DNA of 64,000 bases from the NCBI RefSeq assembly GCF_004320525.1, contig NZ_SIHX01000009.1, positions 168,880 to 232,879 on the forward strand. The letters run 5' to 3'. A program made the translations under genes and the position numbers. Below the pieces are notes generated by a model. That model saw nothing but the letters and a program-made list of their open reading frames with translations, had not been told where the DNA came from and did no database searches. Position 1 is the first letter of the stretch. The number at the start of each line of letters is the position of its first letter. The DNA is from Arthrobacter sp. S39 (GTDB taxonomy: Bacteria > Actinomycetota > Actinomycetes > Actinomycetales > Micrococcaceae). Positions 32,617 to 41,399 of the stretch are shown in pieces.

Positions 32617-33441
32617 ATGCACAAGGCCGCGACGCGAACGGGGCTCGCGGCCGCCTGCGCGCTGTGGCTGACGGTCCTCGCCCTGGTGTTCGCACCGCCG
32701 GCCGCCGCAGCACCCTCGCCAGGAGACGGTGCCCCGTTGCTGTTGGGAAACGACGTGTCCTGGCCGCAGTGCAACAGGGCACTTCCCAAAGGCGCGGCGT
32801 TCGGCATTGTGGGCGTCAACAACGGCCTGGCCAACACCACCAACCCGTGCCTGAAGGAACAGCTGGCATGGGCCGCGACCACGGCAGGGCTCACCGGCCA
32901 GCCACAGGTCGCGTTGTACGTCAATACCGCCAATCCGGGGACGGCCGGCTCGTGGTGGCCCACCAACGACAAATATCCGGCCGGGACTGCTGTCCACAAT
33001 CCCTACGGGCCGTGCACAGCGGGCGATGTGGGCGCCGCGTGCTCGTACATGTACGGCTACGCCAAGGCCTACGATGACGCCAACATCCGCGGAGTCCGCG
33101 ACCCCGCCGGCTATCTCTGGTGGCTGGACGTGGAAACCGGCAACTCCTGGTCCGTCACTGACAAGACCGCCAACCGTGCGGTCCTTGAAGGCATGACCGA
33201 GTTCTTCCACAGCATCGAGGCCGGCGTCGGCATCTATTCCACCGGATACCAGTGGGGACAGATCGTGGGCACTGTCAGCAGCACGAGCAACCTGTACACG
33301 CTGCCCAGCTGGCTTGCAGGCGCCCGCACCGCAACAGGGGCGAAGGCCATGTGTTCCAATGCCCCGCTCACCGCCGGCGGCAAGGTCACGCTGACGCAGG
33401 TCGTGTCCAGGGGATTCGACTACGACTACTCCTGCATCTAA
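32617..33441 (+). CDS. Secreted GH25-like TIM-barrel protein
   Basis: The 274-residue protein has a signal peptide at residues 1-32 ending 'PPAAAAPSPG'. The mature part starts 'LLLGNDVSWPQCNRALPKGA', then has 'YLWWLDVETGNSWSV' and 'GVGIYSTGYQWGQIVG' with 'LPSWLAGA'. The Asp after the first strand and the DxE in 'LDVETG' resemble GH25 lysozyme-like barrels. It could cut cell-wall glycan outside the cell, but the barrel differs enough that activity is uncertain. An AGAGAGG ribosome site precedes the ATG. Confidence 0.75.
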   Translation: MHKAATRTGLAAACALWLTVLALVFAPPAAAAPSPGDGAPLLLGNDVSWPQCNRALPKGAAFGIVGVNNGLANTTNPCLKEQLAWAATTAGLTGQPQVALYVNTANPGTAGSWWPTNDKYPAGTAVHNPYGPCTAGDVGAACSYMYGYAKAYDDANIRGVRDPAGYLWWLDVETGNSWSVTDKTANRAVLEGMTEFFHSIEAGVGIYSTGYQWGQIVGTVSSTSNLYTLPSWLAGARTATGAKAMCSNAPLTAGGKVTLTQVVSRGFDYDYSCI

Positions 33442-33493
33442 ACGCCTGAATCGCCCGGAACCACGCTGAGCCACCCGGAAACACACGGGCGCC

Positions 33494-34792
33494 TTACTTG
33501 CCGATGGCAGCCTTGCTCTCGCTGATCCACTGTTCGGCGGCCTTCTCCGGCGTCAGCCGCTTAAAGAGCACCTCGGTGTTGATCCGGGCGGTGATCTCCG
33601 CGACCGCCGTCGAGCCGGTGGGGCCAATGAAGGTGGGCGCAAATTTCAGCTTCCCGATCTCGTCAACGTAGGCGGCTTCCGCCTTGCCCTGCGGCGTCAG
33701 GAGATCCTGGATGGCCGCCCGCATCTCCGGGTTGCTGGGCACGCCGCGGTCGCTCTGGACCACCTTGGCGGCTTCTTCATTGTTGACCAGGAAGCTGACC
33801 AGTTTGGCGGCGGCTTCGGTGTGCTTGCTGCGGGCGGAAATCGTGTAGAACTGCGAGGACTGCAGCCAGATTCCGGGCGTGGGAGACTCGCCCGGCAGCC
33901 TGAGGAGCTGGAGTTCGGCGCCGGATGCCTTGCTGAGTGCCGTCAGCGAGTTGCTCCAGGTCAGCATCATGGCGGCCTGTCCCATGCCCATGAGGGTCTG
34001 TTCGGTGCTGACATTGAGCTTTTCCACGGTTTCCGAGGCGCTCGGCGCCGCACGCGTAGCACTCAGGTCCAGGGAGTAGTCAAAGTAGTCACGCACTGTG
34101 TCCTGCTCCAGCCCCAGCTGGCCGTCCTTGGTGTAGAGGGATTCGCCGCGCTGGCGTGCGAAGGCGTCCAGGGAGTCGTGGGTCAGGACGGTCGCGGTGC
34201 CGTAGGTGCCCTGGGGGCTCTTGGCGGTCACGTCCGCGGCGACCCGGGTAAAGTCTTCCCACGTCCAGGTGCTGTCATCCGGCACCGGCACCCCGGCGGC
34301 CCGGAACACGGCCGGGTTCGCCACGATGGAGAGCGCGTTGGCGCCGGTGGAGACGCCGTATTGCCTGCCGTCCACCTGTCCGTTCTGCAGGGCACCTTCA
34401 TCGAAGCCGGACAGATCCAGCGGGCCGTCAACCTTGGCGAGGTCCAACAGCGCCCCACGGTTGGCGTATTCGGCCGGGTAGGCGCCGCCCATGGTGATGA
34501 CATCCGGCGCGTCATTGGCCGCCACCTGGGTGGCGAGCTTGTCGAAGTAGCCGCCGATATCCCCGTACTCCGGCTTGACCTTGATGGTGGGATTTTCAGC
34601 TTCGAAGGCCTTGATGGCTTTGTTGGTCAACTCTGCCCGGGTGGCGTTGCCCCACCACGAGAACCGGATTTCGACGGGGCCGGACTCTGCCTGGTTCGGG
34701 GCGGCGTTGGAGCAGGCCGTGAGGCCAAAGAGGGCCACCGCCGTCAGAACAGCTAAGGATTTGCGGGCTCTGCGGATGTTGCTACGCGCCAT
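33494..34792 (-). CDS. ABC-transporter sugar-binding lipoprotein (family 1)
   Basis: The 432-residue protein has the lipoprotein signal 'LAVLTAVALFGLTACSNAAP', with the lipid-modified Cys near residue 24. It then shows the family 1 solute-binding pattern: 'IRFSWWGNATRAELTNKAI', 'FEAENPTIKVKPEYGD', 'GKLKFAPTFIGP'. Such proteins deliver mono- or oligosaccharides to a permease pair, but no permease or ATPase gene of that type adjoins. It is an orphan next to the thiamine ECF operon, so its permease must lie elsewhere or be shared. ATG 34792 is the lipoprotein start. Confidence 0.88.
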   Translation of the reverse strand: MARSNIRRARKSLAVLTAVALFGLTACSNAAPNQAESGPVEIRFSWWGNATRAELTNKAIKAFEAENPTIKVKPEYGDIGGYFDKLATQVAANDAPDVITMGGAYPAEYANRGALLDLAKVDGPLDLSGFDEGALQNGQVDGRQYGVSTGANALSIVANPAVFRAAGVPVPDDSTWTWEDFTRVAADVTAKSPQGTYGTATVLTHDSLDAFARQRGESLYTKDGQLGLEQDTVRDYFDYSLDLSATRAAPSASETVEKLNVSTEQTLMGMGQAAMMLTWSNSLTALSKASGAELQLLRLPGESPTPGIWLQSSQFYTISARSKHTEAAAKLVSFLVNNEEAAKVVQSDRGVPSNPEMRAAIQDLLTPQGKAEAAYVDEIGKLKFAPTFIGPTGSTAVAEITARINTEVLFKRLTPEKAAEQWISESKAAIGK

Positions 34793-34918
34793 TGGGTACA
34801 CGACCTTCTGCTTAGAAACCGATTTCCCGAAACTATCAAGATGTTTCAGGAAGATCAATGGTTGCTGTGCAGAGGTTCCGCAGCAGAGGTTCCGGCGCAC
34901 GGACGCCTGACCGCAGGA

Positions 34919-35713
34919 CTAGCCGCCGACGAAACTCCAGGTCCCGGCCCACATCGCCGCGGCCACCGCGGCGGCGGCCATCAGCGCCCCGCCGGCCAGG
35001 ACCCACACGTCGAGCCGGCTGTAGGTGGATTCACGCGCCCAGGTCCGGTCCCCGCCGCCGAAACCTCGCGCCTCCATGGTGACCGCCAGCCGCGACGCCC
35101 GGCGGATGGCCTGGACCAGGAGCCCGAAGCTCTGGCCCAGCGTGGCCTTGAGCCGCTGCAGCGGATTGCCGCGCGAACCCACGCCGCGGGCGCGGCGTGC
35201 CATTCCGATGGTCTGCCATTCCTCGGCCATCAGGCCAACGAGCCGCATGGCCGCGAGCGTGCCCAGCACAAACCGGTGCGACAGCCGCGCCTTCTGCGCC
35301 AGCGCGTCTGCGAGGTCCGTGGGATCCGTGCAGCTCATGAGCAGGACGGCCGGCAGCGCGATCGCCAGGCCGCGCAGCATAAAGCCCAGCCCCAGCTCCA
35401 GCGAGCCTTCGCTCATGGACCAGATCCCGACGTCGAGCAGGGTCTTTCCGCTGTCCGGCGCCAGGATGGAGGTGCTCCAGCCGCCCACTGCGGCGGCGAG
35501 GATCAGCGGCCAGCCGCGCTGCCACAGCAGTGTCAGGGTCAGTCCGGCCAGCGGGAACAGCAGCAGTTCGCAGACTAGCGCTACAGAAGCGGACACCCAG
35601 TCGATGGAGAGCGCCAGCACTACGGTCATAAAAACGACGGCGGCGAACTTGCTCAGCGGATTGGCCCGGGTGAGCAGGGCCCTGTTTCCCGCGAGGGTGA
35701 GTTCCTGCCTCAT
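34919..35713 (-). CDS. ykoC: ECF transporter transmembrane T-component (YkoC-like)
   Basis: The 264-residue protein has about five helices plus two coupling motifs, 'MARRARGVGSRG' and 'MEARGFGGGDRTW', the Ala-Arg-Gly signatures that bind the two ATPase domains. It connects ATP hydrolysis to the substrate-binding YkoE-like subunit. Its ATG overlaps the stop of the ATPase gene (ATGA), so the three ECF genes form one operon. The TPP riboswitch ahead indicates thiamine or its pyrimidine precursor as cargo. Confidence 0.9.
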   Translation of the reverse strand: MRQELTLAGNRALLTRANPLSKFAAVVFMTVVLALSIDWVSASVALVCELLLFPLAGLTLTLLWQRGWPLILAAAVGGWSTSILAPDSGKTLLDVGIWSMSEGSLELGLGFMLRGLAIALPAVLLMSCTDPTDLADALAQKARLSHRFVLGTLAAMRLVGLMAEEWQTIGMARRARGVGSRGNPLQRLKATLGQSFGLLVQAIRRASRLAVTMEARGFGGGDRTWARESTYSRLDVWVLAGGALMAAAAVAAAMWAGTWSFVGG

Positions 35714-37254
35714 GGGGCCACCGCCTCGGTGGTGCCGAGCCGGAGCTCGGCGCCACCCAGGACCGCGCTGAATTCGGCGTCGTGCGTCACGGACACCACG
35801 GCGGTGCCGGCGTCGAGCAGTTCGGAAAGGAAGGAGGCCAGCTCGGCCCAGGTGTTGGCGTCCTGGCCGAAGGTCGGCTCGTCCAGGACCAGCACCTGCG
35901 GATGCGCGGCGAGAACGGTGGCCACGGACAGCCGCCGCTTCTCACCGCCGGAGAGTGTGTACGGGTTGGCGTCCACGAGCTCGGTCAGCCGGAGCCGCTC
36001 GAGGAGTTCGTCCACGCGTTCCTCACCGTGGCCCACATGGCGCGGCCCGAACATCAGCTCGTCAAGGACGTTGCCCGTGACAAACTGGTGCTCCGGTTCC
36101 TGGAAGACGGTTCCAATCCGGGCGATCAGCTGCTCGGCCTTCCACTTGCAGGGGTCGATGCCGGCCCCCCGGCTCAGATCCACGGTGGCCGAAACATTTC
36201 CCTCGACCGGCGCCAGCAGGCCGGCGAGGGTCAGCGCAAACGTGGACTTGCCGGCGCCGTTGGGGCCGGTGACGGTGAGGGCCTGCCCGGCCCGGACCTG
36301 CGCCGAAATGTCCTGCTGGACGGGCACCGGCGGGACGGTTTTGAAGCGCCGGCGGCGAGGCCGTTCGCGCGAAACGGCCAGGTCCTCGGCGGCCAGGAGG
36401 AGGTCGCCGGTGCCGCTGGACGTCCGGTTGCGGGTGGCGGGGACAAAGCCCGGCACCCACACGCCGGCGGCGATCAGCATGGCGCGGGCCTCGGCCAGGA
36501 CCTGGTCCGGCGGCCCGTCGAGCAGCACCGCGGGATCGGCCGCGGAGCCGGGCTGCAGCACCACGATCCTGTCCACCAGGTCCTTCCAGACGGACACCCG
36601 GTGCTCCACCACCACAAGCGTGGCCCCGGTCTTGTCCAGGCAGCGGCCCACCGCGTCCCGGACTTCGAGGACGCCGATGGGGTCCAGGTTGGCGGTGGGC
36701 TCGTCCAGCAGGATCAGGCCCGGCCGCATCGCCAGGATCCCCGCCAGCGCCAGGCGCTGCTTCTGCCCGCCGGAAAGGGCCGACGTCGGGTGGTCCAGCG
36801 GCAGGTGGGCGAGTCCGACGTCGTCAAGCGCCTCGTGCACGCGCGTCCAGATTTCGTCGCGGGGCACGGCGAGGTTCTCGGCACCGAAGGCGACGTCGTC
36901 GCCCACCCGGGAGAGGACCACCTGTGTTTCGGGGTCCTGCTGCATCAGGCCGGCGCGGCCGCGCCGTTCACGCGGGGACGCGCCGTCGATCAGCAGCGAA
37001 CCGGACTCGTCCGAATCGCCGGCCTCGCCGTCGTCGTTCACGTCCCCCAGCACCCCGGCGAGGGCGTGCAGCAGCGTGGACTTGCCGGCGCCTGACGGGC
37101 CAAGCAGGAGCACGCGCTCCCCGGGCCGGATGTCCAGGTCGAGGGCGCGGACCGCGGGCCGGGACCGGCCGGCATGCCGCCAGCCCCAGCCGCGGGCCGT
37201 GACGGCGGCGGGCCGCACCGCAGCGGAGGCGGGGCGGTCGTGAGCTGCGGGCAT
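35710..37254 (-). CDS. ykoD: ECF transporter ATPase with two fused ABC domains (YkoD-like)
   Basis: In this 514-residue protein, domain 1 has Walker A 'LLGPSGAGKSTLLHALAG', signature 'LSGGQKQRLALAGI' and Walker B 'LILLDEPTANLD'. Domain 2 has 'VTGPNGAGKSTFALTLAG', 'LSGGEKRRLSVATV' and 'VLVLDEPTFGQD'. It powers the YkoEDC energy-coupling-factor transporter from the cytosolic face. Both nucleotide sites look complete. Overlaps of four bases with the genes on each side indicate coupled translation. Confidence 0.92.
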   Translation of the reverse strand: MPAAHDRPASAAVRPAAVTARGWGWRHAGRSRPAVRALDLDIRPGERVLLLGPSGAGKSTLLHALAGVLGDVNDDGEAGDSDESGSLLIDGASPRERRGRAGLMQQDPETQVVLSRVGDDVAFGAENLAVPRDEIWTRVHEALDDVGLAHLPLDHPTSALSGGQKQRLALAGILAMRPGLILLDEPTANLDPIGVLEVRDAVGRCLDKTGATLVVVEHRVSVWKDLVDRIVVLQPGSAADPAVLLDGPPDQVLAEARAMLIAAGVWVPGFVPATRNRTSSGTGDLLLAAEDLAVSRERPRRRRFKTVPPVPVQQDISAQVRAGQALTVTGPNGAGKSTFALTLAGLLAPVEGNVSATVDLSRGAGIDPCKWKAEQLIARIGTVFQEPEHQFVTGNVLDELMFGPRHVGHGEERVDELLERLRLTELVDANPYTLSGGEKRRLSVATVLAAHPQVLVLDEPTFGQDANTWAELASFLSELLDAGTAVVSVTHDAEFSAVLGGAELRLGTTEAVAP

Positions 37255-37874
37255 CAGGAGAAGACGGGCTCCGTCGCTGCCTTGCGGGACGCGAAGGAAC
37301 TCAGCACGCCGGTCCTGGCCAGGCCGCGGGTGGCGACCCAGGACAGGGCTCCGGCGATGACCGCACCGGAGATGGCGGTGAACACGATGTACGCGAGCTT
37401 GTCACCGCCGGCGTAGGCGATGTTCCAGCCCCAGGGGGCGAAGGAGTCGTTCAGGCCGCAGAAGAGTCCGGCAGCGGCGCCGGCCAGCAGCGACACGGGC
37501 AGGTTGAACTTCTTGTAGACGAAGACCGCGAAGATGATTTCGGCTCCGAGGCCCTGGACGAAGCCGGAGAACAGCACGGACGCGCCGTACGGCGAGCCCA
37601 TGATCAGTTCACCCATGGCGGCCACCGTTTCGCAGAAGAGGGCGGCGCCCGGCTTGCGGATGACAAGCATGCCCAGCACGGCCGGGATCATCCAGCCGCC
37701 GGCGATGAGGCCGGTCAGCGGCGGGTAGACGGCGTTCATGGGCGGCGAAACGGCGGCGGCGCCCTGGGACCAGGCCCAGAAGATCACGCCGCCGGCGATG
37801 GCGATGAGGGCGGCCACCACGATGTCCACGATGCGCCAGGTGTTGCCGGTCTTTTTGATTGCTGCAGTGCTCAT
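37254..37874 (-). CDS. ykoE: ECF transporter substrate-binding S-component (YkoE-like)
   Basis: The 206-residue protein has about six helices, with 'VAALIAIAGGVIFWAWSQG', 'GLIAGGWMIPAVLGMLVIRK', 'MGSPYGASVLFSGFVQGLGA' and 'SFAPWGWNIAYAGGDKLAY', all typical of YkoE, which captures thiamine or hydroxymethylpyrimidine. It is the first gene of the operon. A TPP riboswitch and a hairpin covering the AGGAGG ribosome site lie directly upstream. The exact ligand (thiamine versus HMP) is not decidable here. Confidence 0.92.
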   Translation of the reverse strand: MSTAAIKKTGNTWRIVDIVVAALIAIAGGVIFWAWSQGAAAVSPPMNAVYPPLTGLIAGGWMIPAVLGMLVIRKPGAALFCETVAAMGELIMGSPYGASVLFSGFVQGLGAEIIFAVFVYKKFNLPVSLLAGAAAGLFCGLNDSFAPWGWNIAYAGGDKLAYIVFTAISGAVIAGALSWVATRGLARTGVLSSFASRKAATEPVFS

Positions 37875-37879
37875 GTGAT

Positions 37880-37898
37880 CCTCCTGAGGAACAGGAGG
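37880..37898 (-). promoter_or_regulatory. Hairpin that would mask the ykoE ribosome-binding site
   Basis: On the minus strand CCTCCTG-TTCCT-CAGGAGG is a perfect 7-bp stem containing the AGGAGG ribosome site, a few bases before the ykoE ATG. It is the likely expression platform of the TPP riboswitch, with translation blocked when TPP is bound. Confidence 0.75.
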
Positions 37899-37951
37899 GG
37901 AAAGTGCCCCGGCGATCGGCTGGACGCCGGCTGCCGCACACTTCGAGAACT

Positions 37952-38075
37952 CGACTCCCTTGCGCCGGTACTAGCCGGATCAGGTTCGAGGGTCTGCGGC
38001 TGTCCCGCACTCTCAGCGCCCACCTGCGGTTCCCTGGCAATGCCAGTGATGCCCGACGGCGGCGCTCCCCTGTCG
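37952..38075 (-). promoter_or_regulatory. TPP (THI-box) riboswitch
   Basis: The minus strand carries the conserved parts in order: AGGGGAGCGCC, GCGCTGAGAGTGCGG, CAGACCCTCGAACCTGATCC, and the GGCTAGTACCGGCGCAAGGGAG stretch (in overview). The CTGAGA and CCTGATC blocks are the pyrimidine- and pyrophosphate-sensing loops. CGAC and GTCG at the ends pair as outer P1. It precedes ykoEDC, giving thiamine-dependent repression of uptake. Confidence 0.95.
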
Positions 38076-38138
38076 TTGAATAATCTGCCCTGTTGGGCGT
38101 GGTCCAGTTTACACCGCAGGGGCGGTAGATTGTGGGCC

Positions 38139-38681
38139 ATGACTGCCAATATCCCGACTGTGACTGCCTTCAATCCCGATTCGACCGTGCCCCAGCCGGC
38201 AGGCCTGCTCGAGGCCCTGATCGCCCGGATCGAAGCGGAGATCACCGAGCTGCAGTTCCCGCATTTCACGAAGGACGATTCCCTCAATCTGGGGCTGCTG
38301 CTGGTGGAGCTGGGAAAGACGCGCCGGCTTCCCATCGCGATCGACATCACCAAGGGCGACCAGGTGCTTTTCCATGTCGCCCTGGACGGCGCGACCCCGG
38401 ATAACGAGCGCTGGATCCGGGCCAAGCAGCGGACCGCGGCCAGGTATGAGGTGCCGTCGCTGCTGGTGGGCCTCCGCGGCCGGCTGCATGGCGGCCGGAT
38501 CGAGGACCACGGCTGGTTCGACGAAACCACCTACGCCCCGCACGGCGGCTCGTTCCCGGTTTATGTGGCCGGCGTGGGCGCTGTGGCCACCGTCACCGTC
38601 TCGGGACTGCCGCAGCAGCAGGACCACGACCTCGTGGTGGAGGCGCTGCATGAAATCCTGGGTTCCATGCGCGCGGAGTGA
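38139..38681 (+). CDS. UPF0303 / heme-degrading-like domain protein
   Basis: The 180-residue protein contains 'LNLGLLLVELGKTRRLPIAI' and 'DITKGDQVLFHVALDGATPD', then 'RYEVPSLLVGLRGRLHGGRI', the layout of the UPF0303 family (DUF336-type fold), in which the biochemical role is unclear. The ATG at 38139 lies close to the divergent riboswitch. No neighbouring heme or iron gene supports a heme role, so I leave function open. Confidence 0.82.
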   Translation: MTANIPTVTAFNPDSTVPQPAGLLEALIARIEAEITELQFPHFTKDDSLNLGLLLVELGKTRRLPIAIDITKGDQVLFHVALDGATPDNERWIRAKQRTAARYEVPSLLVGLRGRLHGGRIEDHGWFDETTYAPHGGSFPVYVAGVGAVATVTVSGLPQQQDHDLVVEALHEILGSMRAE

Positions 38682-38712
38682 GCCGCCAGGCCTAACTTCC
38701 TGACCACGGAGG

Positions 38713-38765
38713 TTGACACCTGCTCCGGATGCCACAAGGATTGAACCGCTTCGGAAAGCGTTTTC
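38713..38765 (+). promoter_or_regulatory. Promoter with LacI-type operator
   Basis: A perfect TTGACA -35 (38713-38718) is followed 17 bases later by AAGGAT (weak -10). GAAAGCGTTTTC (38754-38765), a near-palindrome of the LacI/CcpA type, lies just beyond it and upstream of the glycosidase gene. The LacI-family repressor itself is not in the window. Confidence 0.55.
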
Positions 38766-38828
38766 TCGCCTGAGGAACACACTTGTGGAAGCAGCAGTCA
38801 GAGCCGACAGCCTCAGGAGGGCGTGCCC

Positions 38829-40991
38829 ATGCACAGCCAGCACACCATCGACCGCGAAGCACTCGTCCGCCGCCACAACGTGGAGCAGCGAAGCCTTGAT
38901 CCGCGCAGCCCCGTGTCCGTGGGAAACGGCGAGTTCAGCTTCACGGTGGACCTCACGGGGCTGCAGACCCTCCCGGCCGAGTACCCCGTGGGAGCGCGCA
39001 GCGAACTTCCGCCCGGGACGCTGCTCGGCACGCAGTCCCAATGGGGCTGGCACTCCATTCCCGCGGCGGAGCAGTACAGCCTGGCCGGGTCCACGGTCCT
39101 CTACGACTCTCCCCGCGGCCCGGTCCCCTACGTCGACATGGTGGGCGACATCGTGGACGGGCGTGAAACCGAGTCCTCCCGCGCTGAAACCTGGCTCCGG
39201 GCCAACCCGCACCGCCTGGACCTGGGCCGGATCGGGTTCGCGTGGGCGGACGCGGATGCGGACCAGACGGCGGGCGGGGCGCGGCCGCTCGCGCCGGCAG
39301 ACGTCGTCGACCCCGTCCAGACCCTCGACCTCTGGACCGGGACAGTCACCAGCACGTTCAGCCTCCGGAGCCATCCGGTCAGGGTCACCACCGCCTGCCA
39401 TCCGGACCGTGACCAGGTGGGCCTCATCGTGGAATCCCCGGCCCTTCAGGACGGCCTGGTGGTCACCTTCGCTTTTCCTTACGGTTCCGAGGCGTGGCAC
39501 GACGCCGCAGACTGGAACCGGCCCGAGGCCCACACCACCAGCCTGGCGGGACCCGCCAGGACCGGGGATGGCCAACAGCAGTGGACCGTGGACCGCGGCC
39601 TGGACGGATCCGGGTACCAGGTCACGGTGTCCGGGCAGGACCTCCGCCTGCACCAGTCCGGCCCGCACGAACTGGTGCTTCAACCAGCAGGCGGACAGGA
39701 CCTCCTGGACCTGGCGGTCCAGTTCACCAGCACCGGCCAGGGCGACTGCGTCCTGCGCGGCGCCGGCGGGCTCCCCGAGCCGGCCACCGGAACCGCCGTC
39801 ATCGAGGCCTCCCGCGCCCACTGGCCGGAATTCTGGCAGTCCGGCGGCGCCGTCGAACTCCACGGCACACCGGACCCCCGCGCGGCGGAACTCGAGCGCA
39901 GGATTGTCCTCTCCCAGTACCTCACGGCGATCAACTGCGCCGGCTCGCTGCCACCGCAGGAAACAGGGCTGGTCTGCAATTCCTGGCGCGGCCGTTTCCA
40001 CCTGGAGATGCACTGGTGGCACGCCGCGCACTTTGCGCACTGGAACCGCACGGAACTGCTGCTTCCCAGCCTCCGCTGGTACGGGACCATCCTGGAAGCG
40101 GCGCGGCAGACGGCCAAGGCGCAGGGGTTCGACGGCGTCCGCTGGCCAAAGCAGGTAGGCCCGGACGGGCGCGAGAGCCCCAGCCCGATCGGCACCTTCC
40201 TGATCTGGCAGCAGCCGCACCCGATCCACTTGGCCGAGGTTGCCTACCGGGCCGAACCGTCCCGGGAACTGCTGGAGGAATTCGCGGAGATCGTCTTCGA
40301 GACTGCCACGTTCATGGCCAGCTTCGCGCACCCCACCGCCCGCGGATTCGAGCTCGGGCCGCCCCTGATCCCCGCGCAGGAAAGTTATGAGTCCGTCCGC
40401 GGCACGGTCACCAACCCCACCTTCGAACTCGCGTACTGGCAGTGGGCCCTCCGCACCGCCAACAGCTGGCGCGAACGCCTGGGCCTGGAGCTGCGGGCGG
40501 ACTGGAAGGCCGTTGCGGACGGCATGGTCCGCCCGCGGACCGTCAACGGCGTCTACGCGGCGATCGACGTCGAGCCCTTCACCATCCGCACGGACCACCC
40601 CTCCATGCTGTGTGCGCTGGGGGTGCTGCCGCAGACAGATCTCATCGACCCGGAGACCATGCGCGCCACGCTCGCCGATGTCCTCGCCGACTGGGACTGG
40701 GACAGCACCTGGGGCTGGGACTACCCGGTGATGGCCATGACCGCCGCCCGGCTCGAAGACCCGGAGACCGCCGTCGACGCCCTCCTGCAACGTGCCGGGA
40801 AGAACGCCGCCCTGCCCAACGGACACAACCGGCAGACGGATTCCCTCCCCCTCTACCTGCCGGGAAACGGTGGGCTGCTGGCCGTCGTCGCCCTGATGGC
40901 GGCGGGCTGGGACGGCGGGCCGGACCGGCACGCCCCCGGCTTCCCGGCCGGCTGGACGGTTGCGTGGGAGGGCCTGGTACAGGCGCCATAG
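38829..40991 (+). CDS. Glycoside hydrolase with (alpha/alpha)6 catalytic domain (GH65/GH95-like)
   Basis: The 720-residue protein has an N-terminal beta domain ('SVGNGEFSFTVDLTGLQTLP') and a C-terminal alpha-helical barrel ('MHWWHAAHFAHWNRTELLL', 'RWPKQVGPDGRESPSPIGTF', 'WDWDSTWGWDYPVMAMTAAR', 'YLPGNGGLLAVVALM'). This resembles GH65 phosphorylases or GH95-type glycosidases, but I cannot fix the family or the acid/base residues. CAGGAGG lies eight bases before ATG 38829. A LacI-type site upstream suggests induction by a sugar. No signal peptide is visible. Confidence 0.65.
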   Translation: MHSQHTIDREALVRRHNVEQRSLDPRSPVSVGNGEFSFTVDLTGLQTLPAEYPVGARSELPPGTLLGTQSQWGWHSIPAAEQYSLAGSTVLYDSPRGPVPYVDMVGDIVDGRETESSRAETWLRANPHRLDLGRIGFAWADADADQTAGGARPLAPADVVDPVQTLDLWTGTVTSTFSLRSHPVRVTTACHPDRDQVGLIVESPALQDGLVVTFAFPYGSEAWHDAADWNRPEAHTTSLAGPARTGDGQQQWTVDRGLDGSGYQVTVSGQDLRLHQSGPHELVLQPAGGQDLLDLAVQFTSTGQGDCVLRGAGGLPEPATGTAVIEASRAHWPEFWQSGGAVELHGTPDPRAAELERRIVLSQYLTAINCAGSLPPQETGLVCNSWRGRFHLEMHWWHAAHFAHWNRTELLLPSLRWYGTILEAARQTAKAQGFDGVRWPKQVGPDGRESPSPIGTFLIWQQPHPIHLAEVAYRAEPSRELLEEFAEIVFETATFMASFAHPTARGFELGPPLIPAQESYESVRGTVTNPTFELAYWQWALRTANSWRERLGLELRADWKAVADGMVRPRTVNGVYAAIDVEPFTIRTDHPSMLCALGVLPQTDLIDPETMRATLADVLADWDWDSTWGWDYPVMAMTAARLEDPETAVDALLQRAGKNAALPNGHNRQTDSLPLYLPGNGGLLAVVALMAAGWDGGPDRHAPGFPAGWTVAWEGLVQAP

Positions 40992-41110
40992 GCTGCCGCC
41001 GCGGGGTGGGCGTGGCTTGTCCGCAGGGCAGCCCTGGTGCTGTCGGCCGGCCCGGCTGATGGCGCTAGGCTAGGGGAAGTCCTGAATTTGAGACGCAAGG
41101 AGGCACGGGA

Positions 41111-41374
41111 ATGAACTTATTCATCAAGCTGCTGGGCACGGGCATCAGCCTGCTGGCCGGATTCGCCGGCACCAAGGCCGTAGACGCGATCTGGGAAAAG
41201 ACCACCGGCAACAAACCGCCGAAGGGCGGGCACGACGACGTTCCCACAACGCTGCGTTCCGCGCTGACGTTCGCGCTGATCTCCGCTTCGGTGAGTGCAA
41301 TCATCCAGGTCCTCGCCAACCGGGGCACCCAGCGTGCCATCACCCGGTTCGCGAAGAGCCAGGACATCGTCTAG
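41111..41374 (+). CDS. DUF4235 membrane protein
   Basis: The 87-residue protein has two hydrophobic segments (about residues 5-20 and 50-70) flanking 'AIWEKTTGNKPPKGGHDD', the signature of DUF4235, a small actinobacterial membrane protein of unknown function. AAGGAGG precedes the ATG. It lies between the glycosidase and the convergent mnhG gene. Confidence 0.88.
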   Translation: MNLFIKLLGTGISLLAGFAGTKAVDAIWEKTTGNKPPKGGHDDVPTTLRSALTFALISASVSAIIQVLANRGTQRAITRFAKSQDIV

Positions 41375-41399
41375 ACCGCAAGGAATTGCCGGGCTGCAG

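Noticed and set aside
38109..40931. 940-codon open frame on the minus strand over the glycosidase
   Set aside because: Its composition (Gly/Val/Arg/Glu-rich, no motifs) is typical of a GC-rich shadow, and the plus strand gene has a ribosome site, promoter and family motifs.
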